Source: Rana temporaria (Eukaryota; Chordata; Amphibia; Anura; Ranidae). Taken from it: a DNA stretch of 64,000 nt. A program made the translations under genes and the position numbers. Below are positions 13,029-24,819 of the stretch, one piece after another. Location of the stretch: the NCBI RefSeq assembly GCF_905171775.1, contig NC_053491.1, forward strand, positions 230,343,883-230,407,882, written 5' to 3'. The notes beneath the pieces were generated by a model. That model was not told where the DNA came from. It ran no database searches and was given only the letters and a program-made list of their open reading frames with translations. Each line of letters starts with the position of its first letter. Position 1 is the first letter of the stretch.

Positions 13029-13665
13029 ATCTGTCCCTAGGTGTGGGGGATGGAACCGAGGACTGTAATGTGTGGGGGACGGAACCGAGGACTGTAATGT
13101 GTGGGGGACGGAACCGAGGACTGTAATGTGTGGGGGACGGAACCGAGGACTGTAATGTGTGGGGGACGGAACCGAGGACTGTAATGTGTGGGGGGACAGA
13201 ATCCGAGGACTGTAATGTGTGGGGGACGGAACTGAGGACTGTAATGTGTGGGGGGGGGAAGGCTGAGGACTGTAATGTGTGTGGGGGGGGAGGCTGAGGA
13301 CTGTAATGTGTGGGGGACAGAACTGAGGACTGTAATGTGTGGGGGGGGAGGCTGAGGACTGTAACGTGTGGGGGACAGAACTGAGGACTGTAATGTGTGG
13401 GGGGGGAGGCTGAGGACTGTAATGTGTGGGGGGGGGAGGCTGAGGACTGTAATTTGTGGGGTGGGGAAGGCTGAGGACTGTAATGTGTGAGGGGGGGGAA
13501 GGCTGAAGACTGTAATGTGTGAGGGGGGGACTGAGGACTGTAATGTTTCTGGGGGGAAGGCTGAGGACTGTAATGTGTGGGGGGGGGGGGACTGAGGACT
13601 GTAATGTGTGGGGGGGGAAGGCTGAGGACTGTAATGTGTGGGGGGGACTGAGGACTGTAATGTGG
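13029..13665. repeat. 29-bp G-rich minisatellite
   Basis: About 20 copies of a unit containing GAGGACTGTAATGTGTGGGGG. Early copies carry GACGGAACC after the G-run; later ones carry variable G-runs of 5-13 and GAAGGCT, so the array is heterogeneous. The plus strand is strongly G-rich. The long proline-rich open frame on the other strand is an artefact of the unit length. Confidence 0.95.
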
Positions 13666-13794
13666 GGTTATGATATAAATAGGGGCAGATGACAGTACTG
13701 TTAATGGGGGAGCCCAGAGTATGACAACACTACCAGTGACAGGGTGAGTGTGAGCAGGGCCTAGTGAGGGCACTAGCTTTATCTGTTGGGGCCT

Positions 13795-14035
13795 TACCAC
13801 ATCTGGTGGCAGGCAGATGCGGATTGTCACTTACCATGCTGCCTGCCACCAGATGCGGATTGTCACTTGCCATGCTGCCTGCCACCAGATGTGGATTGTC
13901 ACTCTGCCTGCCACCAGATGTGGAGTGACAATCCACATCTGGTGGCAGGCAGCATGGCAAGTGACAATCCGCATCTGGTGGCAGGCAGCATGGTAAGTGA
14001 CAATCCGCATTTGGTGGCAGGCAGCGTGGCAAGTG
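13795..14035. repeat. 36-bp unit in palindromic head-to-head array
   Basis: The unit (GGTGGCAGGCAGCATGGCAAG plus GTGACAATCCGCATCT) occurs three or more times in minus orientation up to about 13,925, then three times in plus orientation. This gives a near-perfect inverted arrangement inside the hAT element. Confidence 0.9.
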
Positions 14036-14349
14036 ACACACTCAAAGCTCCCACTGATTCTGCATTATGGTGGGTTTAACTTTATTTATTAATACAATGT
14101 AATAAATAGAAATAATGCGCTGACAAATTGCCCGCGAAAAATCGCTTACCCCCAGCATGCCATCCCCAACCTCCCCCCAACCGGGCCTTGGCAACATTTT
14201 CTTCCATGCAGCCGGTCCCCGGTGCCAAAAAGGTTGGGGACCACTGTTATAGAGTACTCACAAATAAATAGGGAGTGCCTGGGAGCATGGAGCTGCAAGG
14301 TCACTGTACAAATCCTTGTACATAAATAGACTAAACACAAGAGCAGCAC

Positions 14350-14650
14350 TTACATTAAAGTGATATTAAAAGTTTTCTTTTTTAAAACAAACATGTTATA
14401 CTCACCTGCTCTGTGCAATAGCTTTGCACAGAGCAGCCCTGATCCTCCTCTTCTCAGGGTCCCACGCAGGTGCTCTTGGCCCCTCCCTCCCGATTGCCCA
14501 CAGAGAAAGTTGCTGCATTGGGGGCACCCAAGCAGGCTCGTTCCCATGCCGCACATTCACACACAGAGGCAAGGCCCCGCCTTTCTCCTGAATGCTCACT
14601 GGCTGTAATTGACTTCTCCCAAGTCTCTCCCATCCTTTGGAGATTCCTAC
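14350..14650. repeat. Dispersed repeat R3, partial copy
   Basis: Shares 'ttgcacagagcagccctgatcctcc' style sequence and 'gattgcccacag' blocks with the copy at 58,072. Carries ACTCACCTGCTCTGTGC, which on the minus strand is a CAG|GTGAGT donor-like motif facing outward. The opposite end runs into the repeat split by the DIRS element. Confidence 0.55.
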
Positions 14651-14702
14651 CCCAATCTGTCTGACTATCTTCAACTCTATCCACTTTTAGACGATCCCTG
14701 AA
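14610..14702. repeat. Repeat split by the DIRS element, left part
   Basis: The text up to 'ttttagacgatccctgaaaa' is continued after the DIRS element by 'ttttcagagaagcctatcctg' at 20,489. Together the halves resemble a dispersed repeat common in frog DNA that ends in 'gtaaagcgctgtgcaaactgt'. The split fixes both DIRS borders. Confidence 0.6.
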
Positions 14703-15058
14703 AAAAGGGATTTTTAATACAGCTTACCTGTAAAATCCTTTTCTTGGAGTACATCACGGGACACAGAGCGGCATATTCATTACTATGTGGGTTATATGGA
14801 GTACCTTCAGGTGATGGACACTGGCAATCTCAAACAGGAAGTGCCCCTCCCTATATAACCCCCTCCCATAGGAGGAGTACCTCAGTTTTGTAGCAAGCAG
14901 TATGCCTCCCAAAATGGTCCCCATAAGAGGGGTGGGAGCTCTGTGTCCCGTGATGTACTCCAAGAAAAGGATTTTACAGGTAAGCTGTATTAAAAATCCC
15001 TTTTTCTTTCTCGTACATCACGGGACACAGAGCGGCATATTCATTACTATGTGGGATG
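14703..15058 (-). repeat. DIRS 3' terminal repeat and internal complementary region
   Basis: The block 14,703-14,770 is the inverse of 14,938-15,007 (shared 'ctgtaaaatccttttcttgg'). Then 15,008-15,058 repeats the terminal 'tacatcacgggacacagagc' in the orientation inverse to the right end at 20,426-20,478. Such inside-out terminal copies let DIRS elements regenerate their ends through circular intermediates (family knowledge). Donor-like GGTAAG motifs face outward at about 14,979 and, on the minus strand, about 14,724. Confidence 0.75.
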
Positions 15059-15213
15059 TCCCAAAGCAATGCTTACAATGAGGGGAGGGAGACATCTTCC
15101 CAAGACAAAAGGATTTAATTTAGAGATATACTTAAATCATAATAAATCCAACTTAGTTGAGAAAAAATAATTTTAAATTTTACTCAAAAGGGAGCCCCCG
15201 GAATCCGAGGGTC

Positions 15214-18090
15214 TCAAACTGCAGCCCGCAGCACTGCCTGCCCAAAGGCTGTATCAGTATTCCTTCTTACGTCCAACTGGTAGAACTTTTGCCGCCTTGC
15301 AAACTTGAGCCATAGAGATCTGGTGGTGTGCTGCCCAGGAGGCGCCCATGGCCCTAGTAGAATGAGCCTTTAATGATAACGGAGGAGGCAACCCCTTCAA
15401 GCCGTAGGCCTGAGTGATTAACTGTTTAATCCACCTCGAGATGGTGGATTTTGCAGCTGCCTGCCCCTTTTTGGGCCCATCCGGTAAAATGAACAACACG
15501 TCTGTTTTCCGGATCTTCTCTGTAGCTTTAAGATAGGCCTTCATGGCCCTGACAATATCCAAGGTATGCAGCAACCCTTCCTTTTTGGAAGTAGGTTTAG
15601 GAAAGAAGGATGGTAATACCAAATCCTGGTTCAGATGAAAACTGGATATAACCTTTGGTAGGAAGGAAGGATGAGGGCGGAGAACGACCTTGTCCTTATG
15701 AAAAATAAGATATGGTTCCTTACAGGATAAGGCTGCCAGTTCCGCTACTCTTCTGGCGGAAACTATGGCGACCAAAAATACTAACTTCCTTGTCAGTAAA
15801 ACCAAAGGAATTTCAGCCAACGGCTCAAAAGGTTGTTTCTGTAAACTTGACAGAACAAGATTTAAATCCCACGGACAAAGCGGGGATTTAACTGGAGGAT
15901 TAATACGTAAGACCCCTTGAATGAAGGTCTTAACCAGCAAGTGGGTGGCCAGCGGCCGCTGAAACCACACTGACAAAGCTGAAATCTGTCCTTTGATAGT
16001 GCTTAATGCCAGTCCTTTATCCACTCCTAGCTGGAGAAAAAACTTAATACTCTATCGATGGTAAATCTGCGAGAAAGCCATCGCTTGGACTCACTCCAGC
16101 CTACATAGGCCTTCCAGACCCTGTAATAAATCACCCTAGAGATCGGTTTCCTGGCTCTGATTAGGGTAGAGATTACTTTCTGAGACAGACCTCTACCCCT
16201 GAGAATCAGGGATTCAGCCTCCAGGCCGTCAAATTTAGATGCCGTAAGGCAGGGTGGAGGATCGGACCTTGCGATAGCAGGTCTGGCCGTAGAGGAAGAG
16301 TCCAAGGGTCTCCCACTACCATCTTCAGGATTAGTGAATACCATGCCCTTCTGGGCCATGCTGGAGCTACCAGGATAACTGGTATGTGCTCCACCCTGAT
16401 CCTGCACAGCAGGCGGGGTAGTAACTGGAGCGGGGGGAAAAGCATAAAGAAGTTTGAACTGATGCCAAGGGCAAACTAACGCATCGGTTCCGCAGGCCCT
16501 GGGATCCCTTGTGCGGGACATGAACCTGTCTAGCTTCTTGTTCAGTCTCGATGCCATGATATCCACGTCCGGCACTCCCCATTTCTGGCAGAGTGTCTGA
16601 AAGACCTGTGGATGCAGAGACCACTCCCCCGGCAACAGAGTCTGGCGACTTAAGAAGTCCGCCTGTAGGTTGTCCACTCCGGGAATGAATATAGCCGATA
16701 TGCAGGGCACATGGGCTTCTGCCCACAAGAAAATCAAGCTCACTTCTTTCTGAGCGGCTTGACTCTTGGTTCCCCCTTGGTGATTTATATATGCCACCGC
16801 CGTGGCATTGTCCGATTGTATTCTCACCGGGAACCCCTGTAGTTTGGACGTCCAAGCCCTGAGGGCTAGTCGAGCAGCTCTGAGCTCCAAGATATTGATG
16901 GGCAACTGCTTCTCTGCCGCTGCCCAAGTGCCCTGGCGAGTGCAACCATCCAAAATTGCTCCCCAGCCCATCAGGCTGGCGTCTGTGGTTACCATCTTCC
17001 AGGTCACAGGACTGAAAGTCTTTCCCTTCAGGAGATGCTGAGGGTTTAACCACCAAGATAGACTTTGCCGCACTCTTGGTGAGAGTGGCAAAGGAATTTC
17101 TAAGGCCTGAGGCCTCTTGCTCCATGCTGACAGGATGGCTGCCTGCAGGATGCGAGTGTGGCTCTGAGCGTACGGAACCGCCTCGAATGTGGCCACCATC
17201 TTGCCTAGTAGTCGCATACATAGGCGAACAGTTGGCCTTTTCTTTCTTAGAACTATTTGTATTAGCTCTTTGATGGCCTTGACCTTTAATAGGGGTAGGA
17301 ACACCTTCTGTTGTTCTGTATCCAATCTCATGCCGAGATATTCCAGCTGCCTTGTGGGCAGGAATGCTGACTTGTCTCGATTTAGGACCCAGCCGAACCT
17401 CTCGAGGTACTGAACCGTGAGGGCCACTGCTCGTTCCAGGCCAGGAGACGAGTGGTCTACGACCAAGAGGTCGTCCAGGTAAGCCAGGACCGTGACCCCT
17501 TGGGTCCTTAGATTGGCTAGGATTGGGGCTAGGACCTTCGTGAATACCCGGGGGGCCGTAGCCAACCCGAAGGGGAGCGCCACAAATTGGAAATGACGCT
17601 GAGCCACCGCGAAGCGTAGAAATACTTGATGTGGCTAAAAAATTGGCACATGAAGGTAAGCATCTATGGACGCCATGAAGTCGTCCTTCTGGAGCACGGC
17701 GACAGCTGACCGAATAGTTTCCATCCGGAATGAGCGGACCTTTAGGTACGCATTTACTCCCTTTAAGTCCAAGATTGGCCTGACATCGCCGTTGGGCTTT
17801 GGGATGATAAACAGGTTGGAGTAGAACCCCAATCCCTGTTCCCGGACTGGTACCTCTACTATCACCTTCTGGCATAGCAGATGATTCAATGCCGCCATCA
17901 ATGCGGCTCTTTTCACAGGGTCGCCTGGTACTCTTGACTCCTGGTAATGAGGAGGAGGGAATTTTTAGAAATTCTAGTTTGTAGCCCGTGGTCACGGAAG
18001 ACCGTACCCAGCAGTCGGGAATGCTGGCCTCCCAAACCTCTGCAAAGAGACGCAGCCTTCCCCCCACCATCGTGGGTGGGGGCGCCCCTT
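15214..18090 (-). pseudogene. DIRS pol: reverse transcriptase-RNase H-tyrosine recombinase, broken
   Basis: Domains in order on the minus strand. An N-terminal segment (about 18,090-17,930) holds RLRLFAEVWEASIPD. The RT fingers (17,916-17,635) hold FIIPKPNGDVRPILDL. The RT palm has VLAYLDDLLVV, the catalytic Asp pair, inside the open frame 17,607-16,027. RNase H has TTDASLMGWGAIL, NILELRAARLAL and IQSDNATAVAYI. The recombinase (from about 16,140 on) has SARRVAEL for the first catalytic Arg and AHSTRAMG for the His-x-x-Arg box. Breaks: a frameshift near 17,930, an in-frame stop at about 17,632, a one-base shift at a T-run near 16,040, and a deletion/frameshift before the catalytic Tyr region, whose continuation ends at a stop at 15,214. 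The recombinase would integrate a circular DNA copy; here it cannot work. No methyltransferase domain could be confirmed. Confidence 0.88.
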
Positions 18091-19179
18091 CATAAGGCCG
18101 ACTTGGGGGCTGGCTTCGCAGGTTTGCGGTACCACTGCTTCTTGCCCCCCGTGGCTTGGCCCTGCAGCTTATTGTTAAATCCTGGTCTTGCAGGAGGCCG
18201 TCGATACTGTTTGGTATTAGAGGGCCCCTGCCCCGGGGAGGGCTGGCGCTTAAATGCGGGCTCTCGGGCCTTCTTCTTGACTGGCAAGAGAGTGCTTTTG
18301 CCGCTTGATATAGTCTGAATATATCTATCCAGATCTTCTCCGAAGAGACGTCCTCCATGGAAGGGAAACCCTACCAGGAGTTTTTTGCACGGGGGCTCAG
18401 CCTCCCAATTCTTCAACCATAAGAGCCTTCTCATATGGATTAGAAATAAGGATAAACGTGACGCCTGCTGGATGGAGTCTTTGATAGCATCCACCGTAAA
18501 GCGTATAGCCCTGGGTATATCCGAAAATTCCCGCCCACCTTTTGGAGAATTTCTCCTCCATAGGATATAAAACAGAGAATTTTTTAGGTGGTAAAAAGAC
18601 TCTATCTGGCTTGATCCAATCCTGAAATATGACATCCTCGAGTAGAGGATGGACCGGAAAAACTGCGTTGCTTTGAGGCGCTCTTAATGAGCCTAAAGCT
18701 GAAACCGCCGATACTTGAGGTTCTGGTATGGGTAACTTAAATGCCTCATGGACCATGTCCGTTAAAGCTTGAACCCACAAACTTTCCCCTTGGGAGGTTG
18801 AACTAGACTCCTCAGTATCCGGATCCTCGATCTCTGAACCACCCTGGTCCAAAACGTCAGGATTATCCAATTCCCCTAGGGAAAGGATCTCTGAGTCTGA
18901 GGGTTCCTGCTCGGGTGACGGAGACCTAGTCCGCTTTCTACCCTTAGCTATCCTTTTTGCCATTCTTTTCTCTAGTTCTCCTAAAGAAACAGCAAGCACC
19001 CTCTCAGTGACAAAGCCGGGGTTGGACTGAACTGGACCAGCCCCAGCACCAGATCCCCCAGGTCCCATCAGGGCGTGCCCTGATATGTCCTGTGGGGAGA
19101 GCAGCGGCATAGCCGTGTCTGAGCCCTCGGATTTTGCGGGGGAATCCCCGCCCTTTGTACCCTCTGACCCAGAAGCCAT
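18090..19179 (-). pseudogene. DIRS gag-like ORF, frameshifted
   Basis: The chosen start is the ATG at 19,179 in a strong context (ACCATGG), encoding MASGSEGTKGGD. A longer open frame upstream begins with a non-ATG codon and was not used. The N-terminal half is acidic and serine-rich (EQEPSDSEILSLGELDNPD). Near 18,540 the frame shifts, and the true continuation runs in another frame as LLWLKNWEAEPPCKK then a basic tail (KKKAREPAFKRQP ... RRPPARPGF) to 18,090. DIRS gag proteins typically have this acidic-to-basic layout without strong motifs. It would package element RNA; as it stands it is broken. Confidence 0.75.
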
Positions 19180-20329
19180 GGTACAATACCGAGGTACACC
19201 TGCTATCACCCAGCCACAGACGTAGCTAAGGGGATCTGCCGGTTTGGGAACGATAGAGACTAACGCCCAAACTGAGAAGGGAGATCAGAAGTTCTTTCCC
19301 TTTTTCTTCTTCTTTTTTTTTTTTCTTTTTTTGAAGAGGAAAAGAAAAATACTCTGTCTCCTAATAAGTATTGCCAATAGCCATCTGCTGAAAAAAAGGA
19401 AAAAGAAACCTATCTGTAGGTTTGACAGTCTATTCTTTAGAAAAAGACTGTAATCTTTCCTTCCGCCACTGGGTGTCCTCAGCGAGCTCCGCTCTGCGTC
19501 CTCCTCCTCTCTAACTCAGGAAGACACTGAGCTTTTGGCAGCTAATGGAAGGGCCTCCCCTTCCTTTATGTAAATCGCCGCCCACAGGGATGCGCCCCCA
19601 CCCCAGCCAATGGCGCGAAAAAACGTTCATATCTCGGGCACGCGCGCGCCCGTTGGCGGGGCCATCGCACATGGAGGAGGACGGAGCGGCGCAGCACCCA
19701 GGCAGGTAAGCCCTCAGGTAGGTCACAGACCTCCTCTTAGCATGGGAAACACGGCTCCTGTATTTCACAGAGATCCCACACCTAGCGCAGCAGACCCAGC
19801 TAAACAACACTTACCAGGGAGGACACCTATCACTGGGGGAAAAAGATTTGAATCATCCTGTCTCTGACCATAGACATAGTGATTCCTTGCCAATGCAGAG
19901 CATACCCAGGCATGACCCCCTGTGCACCCCCCTCCAGGGAACCTGCTAAGAACCAAGTTCCGCAGGCTCCCTAATACTTACCTGCTCCATGCCGCAGGAC
20001 TTTTGCACAGCAAGAGGTCCAATCTTCCCCCATCTCCGTGGGTGGCGTCTAGACCTTCAGGCCCTGGGTTCCTATGAAGGAGCCACTGTCCTGGGCCCAT
20101 ATAGCACCCTGGCAAACAGGAGCTTTAGATACCCAAGGTTCTAAGTCCTGGGCCCAGGGTCCAGCTCTCTAAAAAGAGAAGCGTTATGGGCAAACCCCAT
20201 GGCTTTGGGGTCCGGATACTGTCCACTTTAGCACTGAGGCCGTTGGACAGATCCGGTTAGCCTGCCTTGATCCCAAGGATGTGGAGGCAAAGCTAAACCA
20301 TGACCAACACCTAAGACACTGGCGAAAAA

Positions 20330-20478
20330 ACTGAGGTACTCCTCCTATGGGAGGGGGTTATATAGGGAGGGGCACTTCCTGTTTGAGATTGCCAGTGTCC
20401 ATCACCTGAAGGTACTCCATATAACCCACATAGTAATGAATATGCCGCTCTGTGTCCCGTGATGTACGAGAAAGAAAT
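20330..20478 (-). repeat. DIRS 5' inverted terminal repeat
   Basis: Inverse of 14,756-14,885, including 'ggcacttcctgtttgagatt' and 'cccgtgatgtacgagaaaga'. As the 5' end of the element it should contain the promoter, but no specific promoter motif is claimed. Confidence 0.8.
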
Positions 20479-20700
20479 GTATATTTTCAGAGAAGCCTAT
20501 CCTGCCCTCACCTAACAACTGTTCTTTTATTTTCTTCTTCAACTCATCCCCCACAGTTATTACCTTTTGTATCACTTGACCCTCCCACAGATTGTAAGCT
20601 CTAATGAACAGGGCCCTCTGATTCCTCTTGTATTGTAACTGTACGGGTCTCTCCTCATGTTGTAAAGCGCTGTGCAAACTGTATAATTATAATAATTGAC
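20479..20700. repeat. Repeat split by the DIRS element, right part
   Basis: Continues the sequence interrupted at 14,702: 'cagagaagcctatcctgccc', then 'attgtaagctctaatgaac', 'agggccctctgattcc' and 'taaagcgctgtgcaaactg'. This is a dispersed repeat tail common in frog DNA by recall, and probably the 3' end of a LINE or SINE. Confidence 0.55.
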
Positions 20701-20782
20701 AGCAGCAGGAGCCAAGGGTGGAAGGGTCACCATCTTTGTAAGTCTGGACAGCTGAATGTTAATATTATATATAAGTGTATAT

Positions 20783-20786
<4 letters not shown>

Positions 20787-20852
<66 letters not shown>

Positions 20853-20891
20853 CATATATATCTATATCTACACACACACACACACACACAC
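20787..20891. repeat. CA/TA compound microsatellite
   Basis: (CA)n, (TA)n, then (CA)n again, with short CATA and TCTA interruptions. Confidence 0.95.
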
Positions 20892-21326
20892 TGCAGCGTT
20901 TCTAAAGAACATGTTATTATTATAAGATTTGGCAAAAAAAAAAATACTAAACTATATAGTACTTTCTGGGCTTCGTGTGGTGAGCTTTTTTTATGCAGCT
21001 TTTGAAACTCCGAGAGGAATTTTGTGCCAACAACAAGAGGAACCCTGGTGGATTGCTTGTAATAGGGATCTAGTAGAGGTGTTTATACTACATATTTCTG
21101 GTGAGTGCATTACTGGTGGAGGATTGACATCACTGAAACTTTTGGTGCACATGGTGGGACACATAACTTTCCTAAGGATACCATATTTTATATGTGTCTA
21201 CAATATATATTTCTGATGAGTGCATAGAGAGTTCAACCACACGTCGTTATCTGTACATGATTGATCGTTATCGGCTACAATTTTGTCTAAAATCACATTT
21301 CTATTTCTTTCATTGTCACTTATGTT
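20892..21326. other. Non-coding stretch
   Basis: No gene or bounded element recognised. The words 'ttctggtgagtgcat' and 'ttctgatgagtgcat' recur 120 bp apart, hinting at an old local duplication. Confidence 0.4.
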
Positions 21327-22662
21327 TTAACTACTTGCCGACCTGCCGCCGGCGTTTTACGGCGGCAGGTTGGCTCCCCTGCGCGAGAGCCCGTAGCGCT
21401 ACGTCGACTCTCTCGCAGGATACTAGGGGCGCGCGCGCGCCCCCCGCCCGCCCCCGAGTCCCGTGCCCATCGGGCGCGATTGCCGCAAGGCACCCGCGAT
21501 TGCTCCTTACAGAGCGGGGACCGGGAGCTGTGTGTGTAAACACAACTCCCACACACAACTCCCGGTCCTGTCAGGGGGGGGGGGGGGGAAATGCTGATCC
21601 TCTGTTCATACAAGAAGATCAGTGATTTCCCCTAGTGAGGCCACCCCCCCACCCCCCCACAGTAAGAACACACCCAGGGAACATACTTAACCCCTTCCCT
21701 GCCCCCTAGTGTTAACCCCTTCACTGCCAGTGGCATTTTTATAGTAATCCAATGCATTTTTATAGCACTGATCGCTATAAAAATGCCAATGGTCCCAAAA
21801 ATGTGTCAAAAGTGTCCGAAGTGTCCGCCATAATGTCGCAGTACCGGAAAAAAAAAAACCGCTGATAGCCGCCATTACTAGTAAAAAAATAATATTAATA
21901 AAAATGCCATAAAAATACCCCCTATTTTGTAAACGCTATAACTTTTGCGCAAACCAATCAATAAACGCTTATTGCGATTTTTTTTACGAAAAATATGTAG
22001 AAGAATACGTATCGGCCTAAACTAAGGGAAAAAACGTTTTTTGATATATTTTTGGGGGATATTTATTACAACAAAAAATATTCATTTTTTTAAAAATTGT
22101 CGCTCTATTTTTGTTTATAGCGCAAAAAATAAAAACCGCAGAGGTGATCAAATACCACCAAAAGAAAGCTCTATTTGTGGGGAAAAAAAGGACGCCAATT
22201 TTGTTTGGGAGCCATGTCCCGCGCAATTGTCAGTTAAAGCGATGCAGTCCCGAATCGTAAAAAGTGCTCTGGTCTTTGGGCAGCAATATGGTCCGGGGGT
22301 TAAAGCGGGGGTTCACCCTTAGGTGTACGTTTAATAAACCGTGATAAGCGGAGATCATGATGATCACGGCTGATCACTGCTTATCACAGAGCATTGCCGG
22401 TTTAATAAACTGTGATAAGGAGCAGAGAACACATTCTCCACTTCACATCACATCACATGGATGTTTTGTCACAAACGGCCAGTTTAATAAACCGTGATAT
22501 GAAGATTTCACAGCTCTTCCACTGAAATATCTCCCTTCCAGATTCACCAGCTCAGAGGTGGAGAATCTGGGAGAGAAGCTGGTGTGATAAGAGGAAGAAG
22601 GCTTATTTCTTCCTAATTTCAACACCAGTGGGTTAAAAATGAATATTAACAACAATATACAC

Positions 22663-23481
<819 letters not shown>

Positions 23482-23589
23482 ATATATGTATGTATATATG
23501 TGTATATGTGTATATATATATATCTATATATATATATATATATCTACACATACATACAGTATTTATATATATATATATATATATATGTG

Positions 23590-23621
<32 letters not shown>

Positions 23622-23622
23622 A
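23482..23622. repeat. TA-rich microsatellite
   Basis: TATG, TATA and CATA units with short interruptions, continuing the array interrupted by the MITE. Confidence 0.95.
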
Positions 23623-24603
23623 TATGTTATCACATGTCTGAAAACATTAATTACATGTTCTTTTAAACTTTAGTTTCACTTTTTGAATTCGGCTGCACCA
23701 TAATCTCACAATATCTCACGAGATTACAGGCAGTCCACCCACTTTTACACAGATCTCGGCTGTTTTTAGAGAAAAAACTTCACCTCTGTTCACCATCTGA
23801 GAACTGAAGTTCTCAGTTTATTAAACCGGCTGCAGAGGAGATAATTCTCCTCATGAGAAATGCCGTGAACTGCTGTGAACTGAACGGAGAAAAAACTTCA
23901 CAGTTTATTAAACGGACACCTTAGAGGGCACATTTCCCCCTTAGATTCCTGCTCGTTTTTACTAGGGGAATCGGCTATTTATTTTAAAATATGTGCAGTA
24001 CTTACCCGTTTACGAGATGCATCCTCTCCGTCGCTTCCGGGTATGGGCTTCGGGAATGGGCGTTCCTTCTTGATTGACAGTCTTCCGAGAGGCTTCCGAC
24101 GGTCGCATCCATCGCGTCACGATTTTCCGAAAGAAGCCGAACGTCGGTGCGCAGGCGCAGTATAGAGCCGCACCGACGTTCGGCTTCTTTCGGCTACGAG
24201 TGACGCGATGGATGCGACCGTCGGAAGCCTCTCGGAAAGCTGTCAATCAAGAAGGAACGCCCGCTCCCGAAGACCCATACCCGGAAGCGACGGAAGAAGA
24301 TGCAGCTCGAAAACGGGTAAGTACAGCTCATATTTTACTACAAATAGCCGATTCCCCTAGACAAAACGAGCAGGAATCTAAGGGGAGAAAAAAAAAAATC
24401 ATAAATGGGTGAACTCCCGCTTTAAGTGGTTAATGTATATGTTGCACAAGTTTAGTCTGACAGCTGTATGTATTACATGCGGCTCCCTGGGTGTCGGAAG
24501 ACGCTGGGGATTATACACCCCAATGCACAGGAGCCAATAAGTTATTACACCTAAAACAAATCATCCTAGTATGAAAACGTATTGCCATTTTCTAAATACA
24601 TAC

Positions 24604-24783
24604 CAAGCTGTCACTATCAGAGATGACAATGGATTTCTCTTCTTTCTCATCTATTCTGTTTGCAGGACCAGCCTTATTTCTAGGCTCTGAAGTGGAGCCT
24701 TCATCCTCTTCTGTTCCATACTGACTGCAAGTATCATCGGGGCGAACTTTTCTTTTCCTGAGAGGATGCATATTTAAGACCAG
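24604..24783 (-). CDS. uimc1: Host exon, candidate first coding exon of RAP80 (UIMC1)
   Basis: The only convincing host exon. On the minus strand, a pyrimidine-rich tract and AG acceptor (tttcattttcag) precede 24,783, and a GT donor (TTG|GTATGT) follows 24,604. The exon is exactly 180 bp, open throughout and in phase 0 at both ends. It reads L-V-L-N, then MHPLRKRKVRPDD, an acidic/serine linker, and ends EEKSIVISDSDSL. The Met may be the true start, with the first four codons as 5' UTR. A basic N-terminus plus a SUMO-interacting-type core IVISDSD about 50 residues later is what I recall of RAP80, which brings BRCA1-A complexes to ubiquitin and SUMO at DNA breaks in the nucleus. The next exon (ubiquitin-interacting motifs) was not found at lower coordinates and may lie outside the window. 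Seen: splice signals, frame, motif. Inferred: gene identity. Alternative: another SUMO-binding nuclear protein. Confidence 0.55.
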
Positions 24784-24819
24784 CTGAAAATGAAATGAAA
24801 CAGCCAAGTGTAAAACAGG

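Larger units (their letters stand above)
12699..14246. mobile_element. Non-autonomous hAT element with 8-bp target duplication
   Basis: Begins CAGTGTTCCCCAACC and ends GGTTGGGGACCACTG, the terminus style of hAT (Charlie-like) elements, and is flanked by an exact 8-bp duplication TTATAGAG (12,691-12,698 and 14,247-14,254). The 1,548-bp interior has no transposase. It is largely two repeat arrays, a 29-bp minisatellite and a 36-bp unit arranged as a palindrome. The perfect duplication suggests a relatively recent insertion. Confidence 0.9.
14703..20478 (-). mobile_element. DIRS-type tyrosine-recombinase retrotransposon, full length but broken
   Basis: Reading on the minus strand, the element has a 5' inverted terminal repeat (20,330-20,478), gag, and a polymerase region with reverse transcriptase, RNase H and tyrosine recombinase. 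At the 3' end lies a foldback region (14,703-15,058) that duplicates terminal sequence. This matches the DIRS architecture of inverted terminal repeats plus an internal complementary region, used with a recombinase instead of an integrase. DIRS insertions make no target duplication, and none is seen. Frameshifts in gag and pol, an internal stop and a small deletion near the recombinase active site make it non-functional. Confidence 0.9.

Noticed and set aside
13009..13830. 273-codon proline-rich minus-strand frame
   Set aside because: It is a translation of the 29-bp minisatellite, with no independent evidence for coding.
16367..18358. 663-codon minus-strand open frame
   Set aside because: Only the part from about 18,090 to 17,930 is the real DIRS pol frame. 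The rest overlaps the RT and RNase H domains in the wrong frame and has no motifs.
21340..21570. CpG island / promoter
   Set aside because: The GC-rich block is a hairpin inside a non-autonomous piggyBac-like element, with no adjacent exon.
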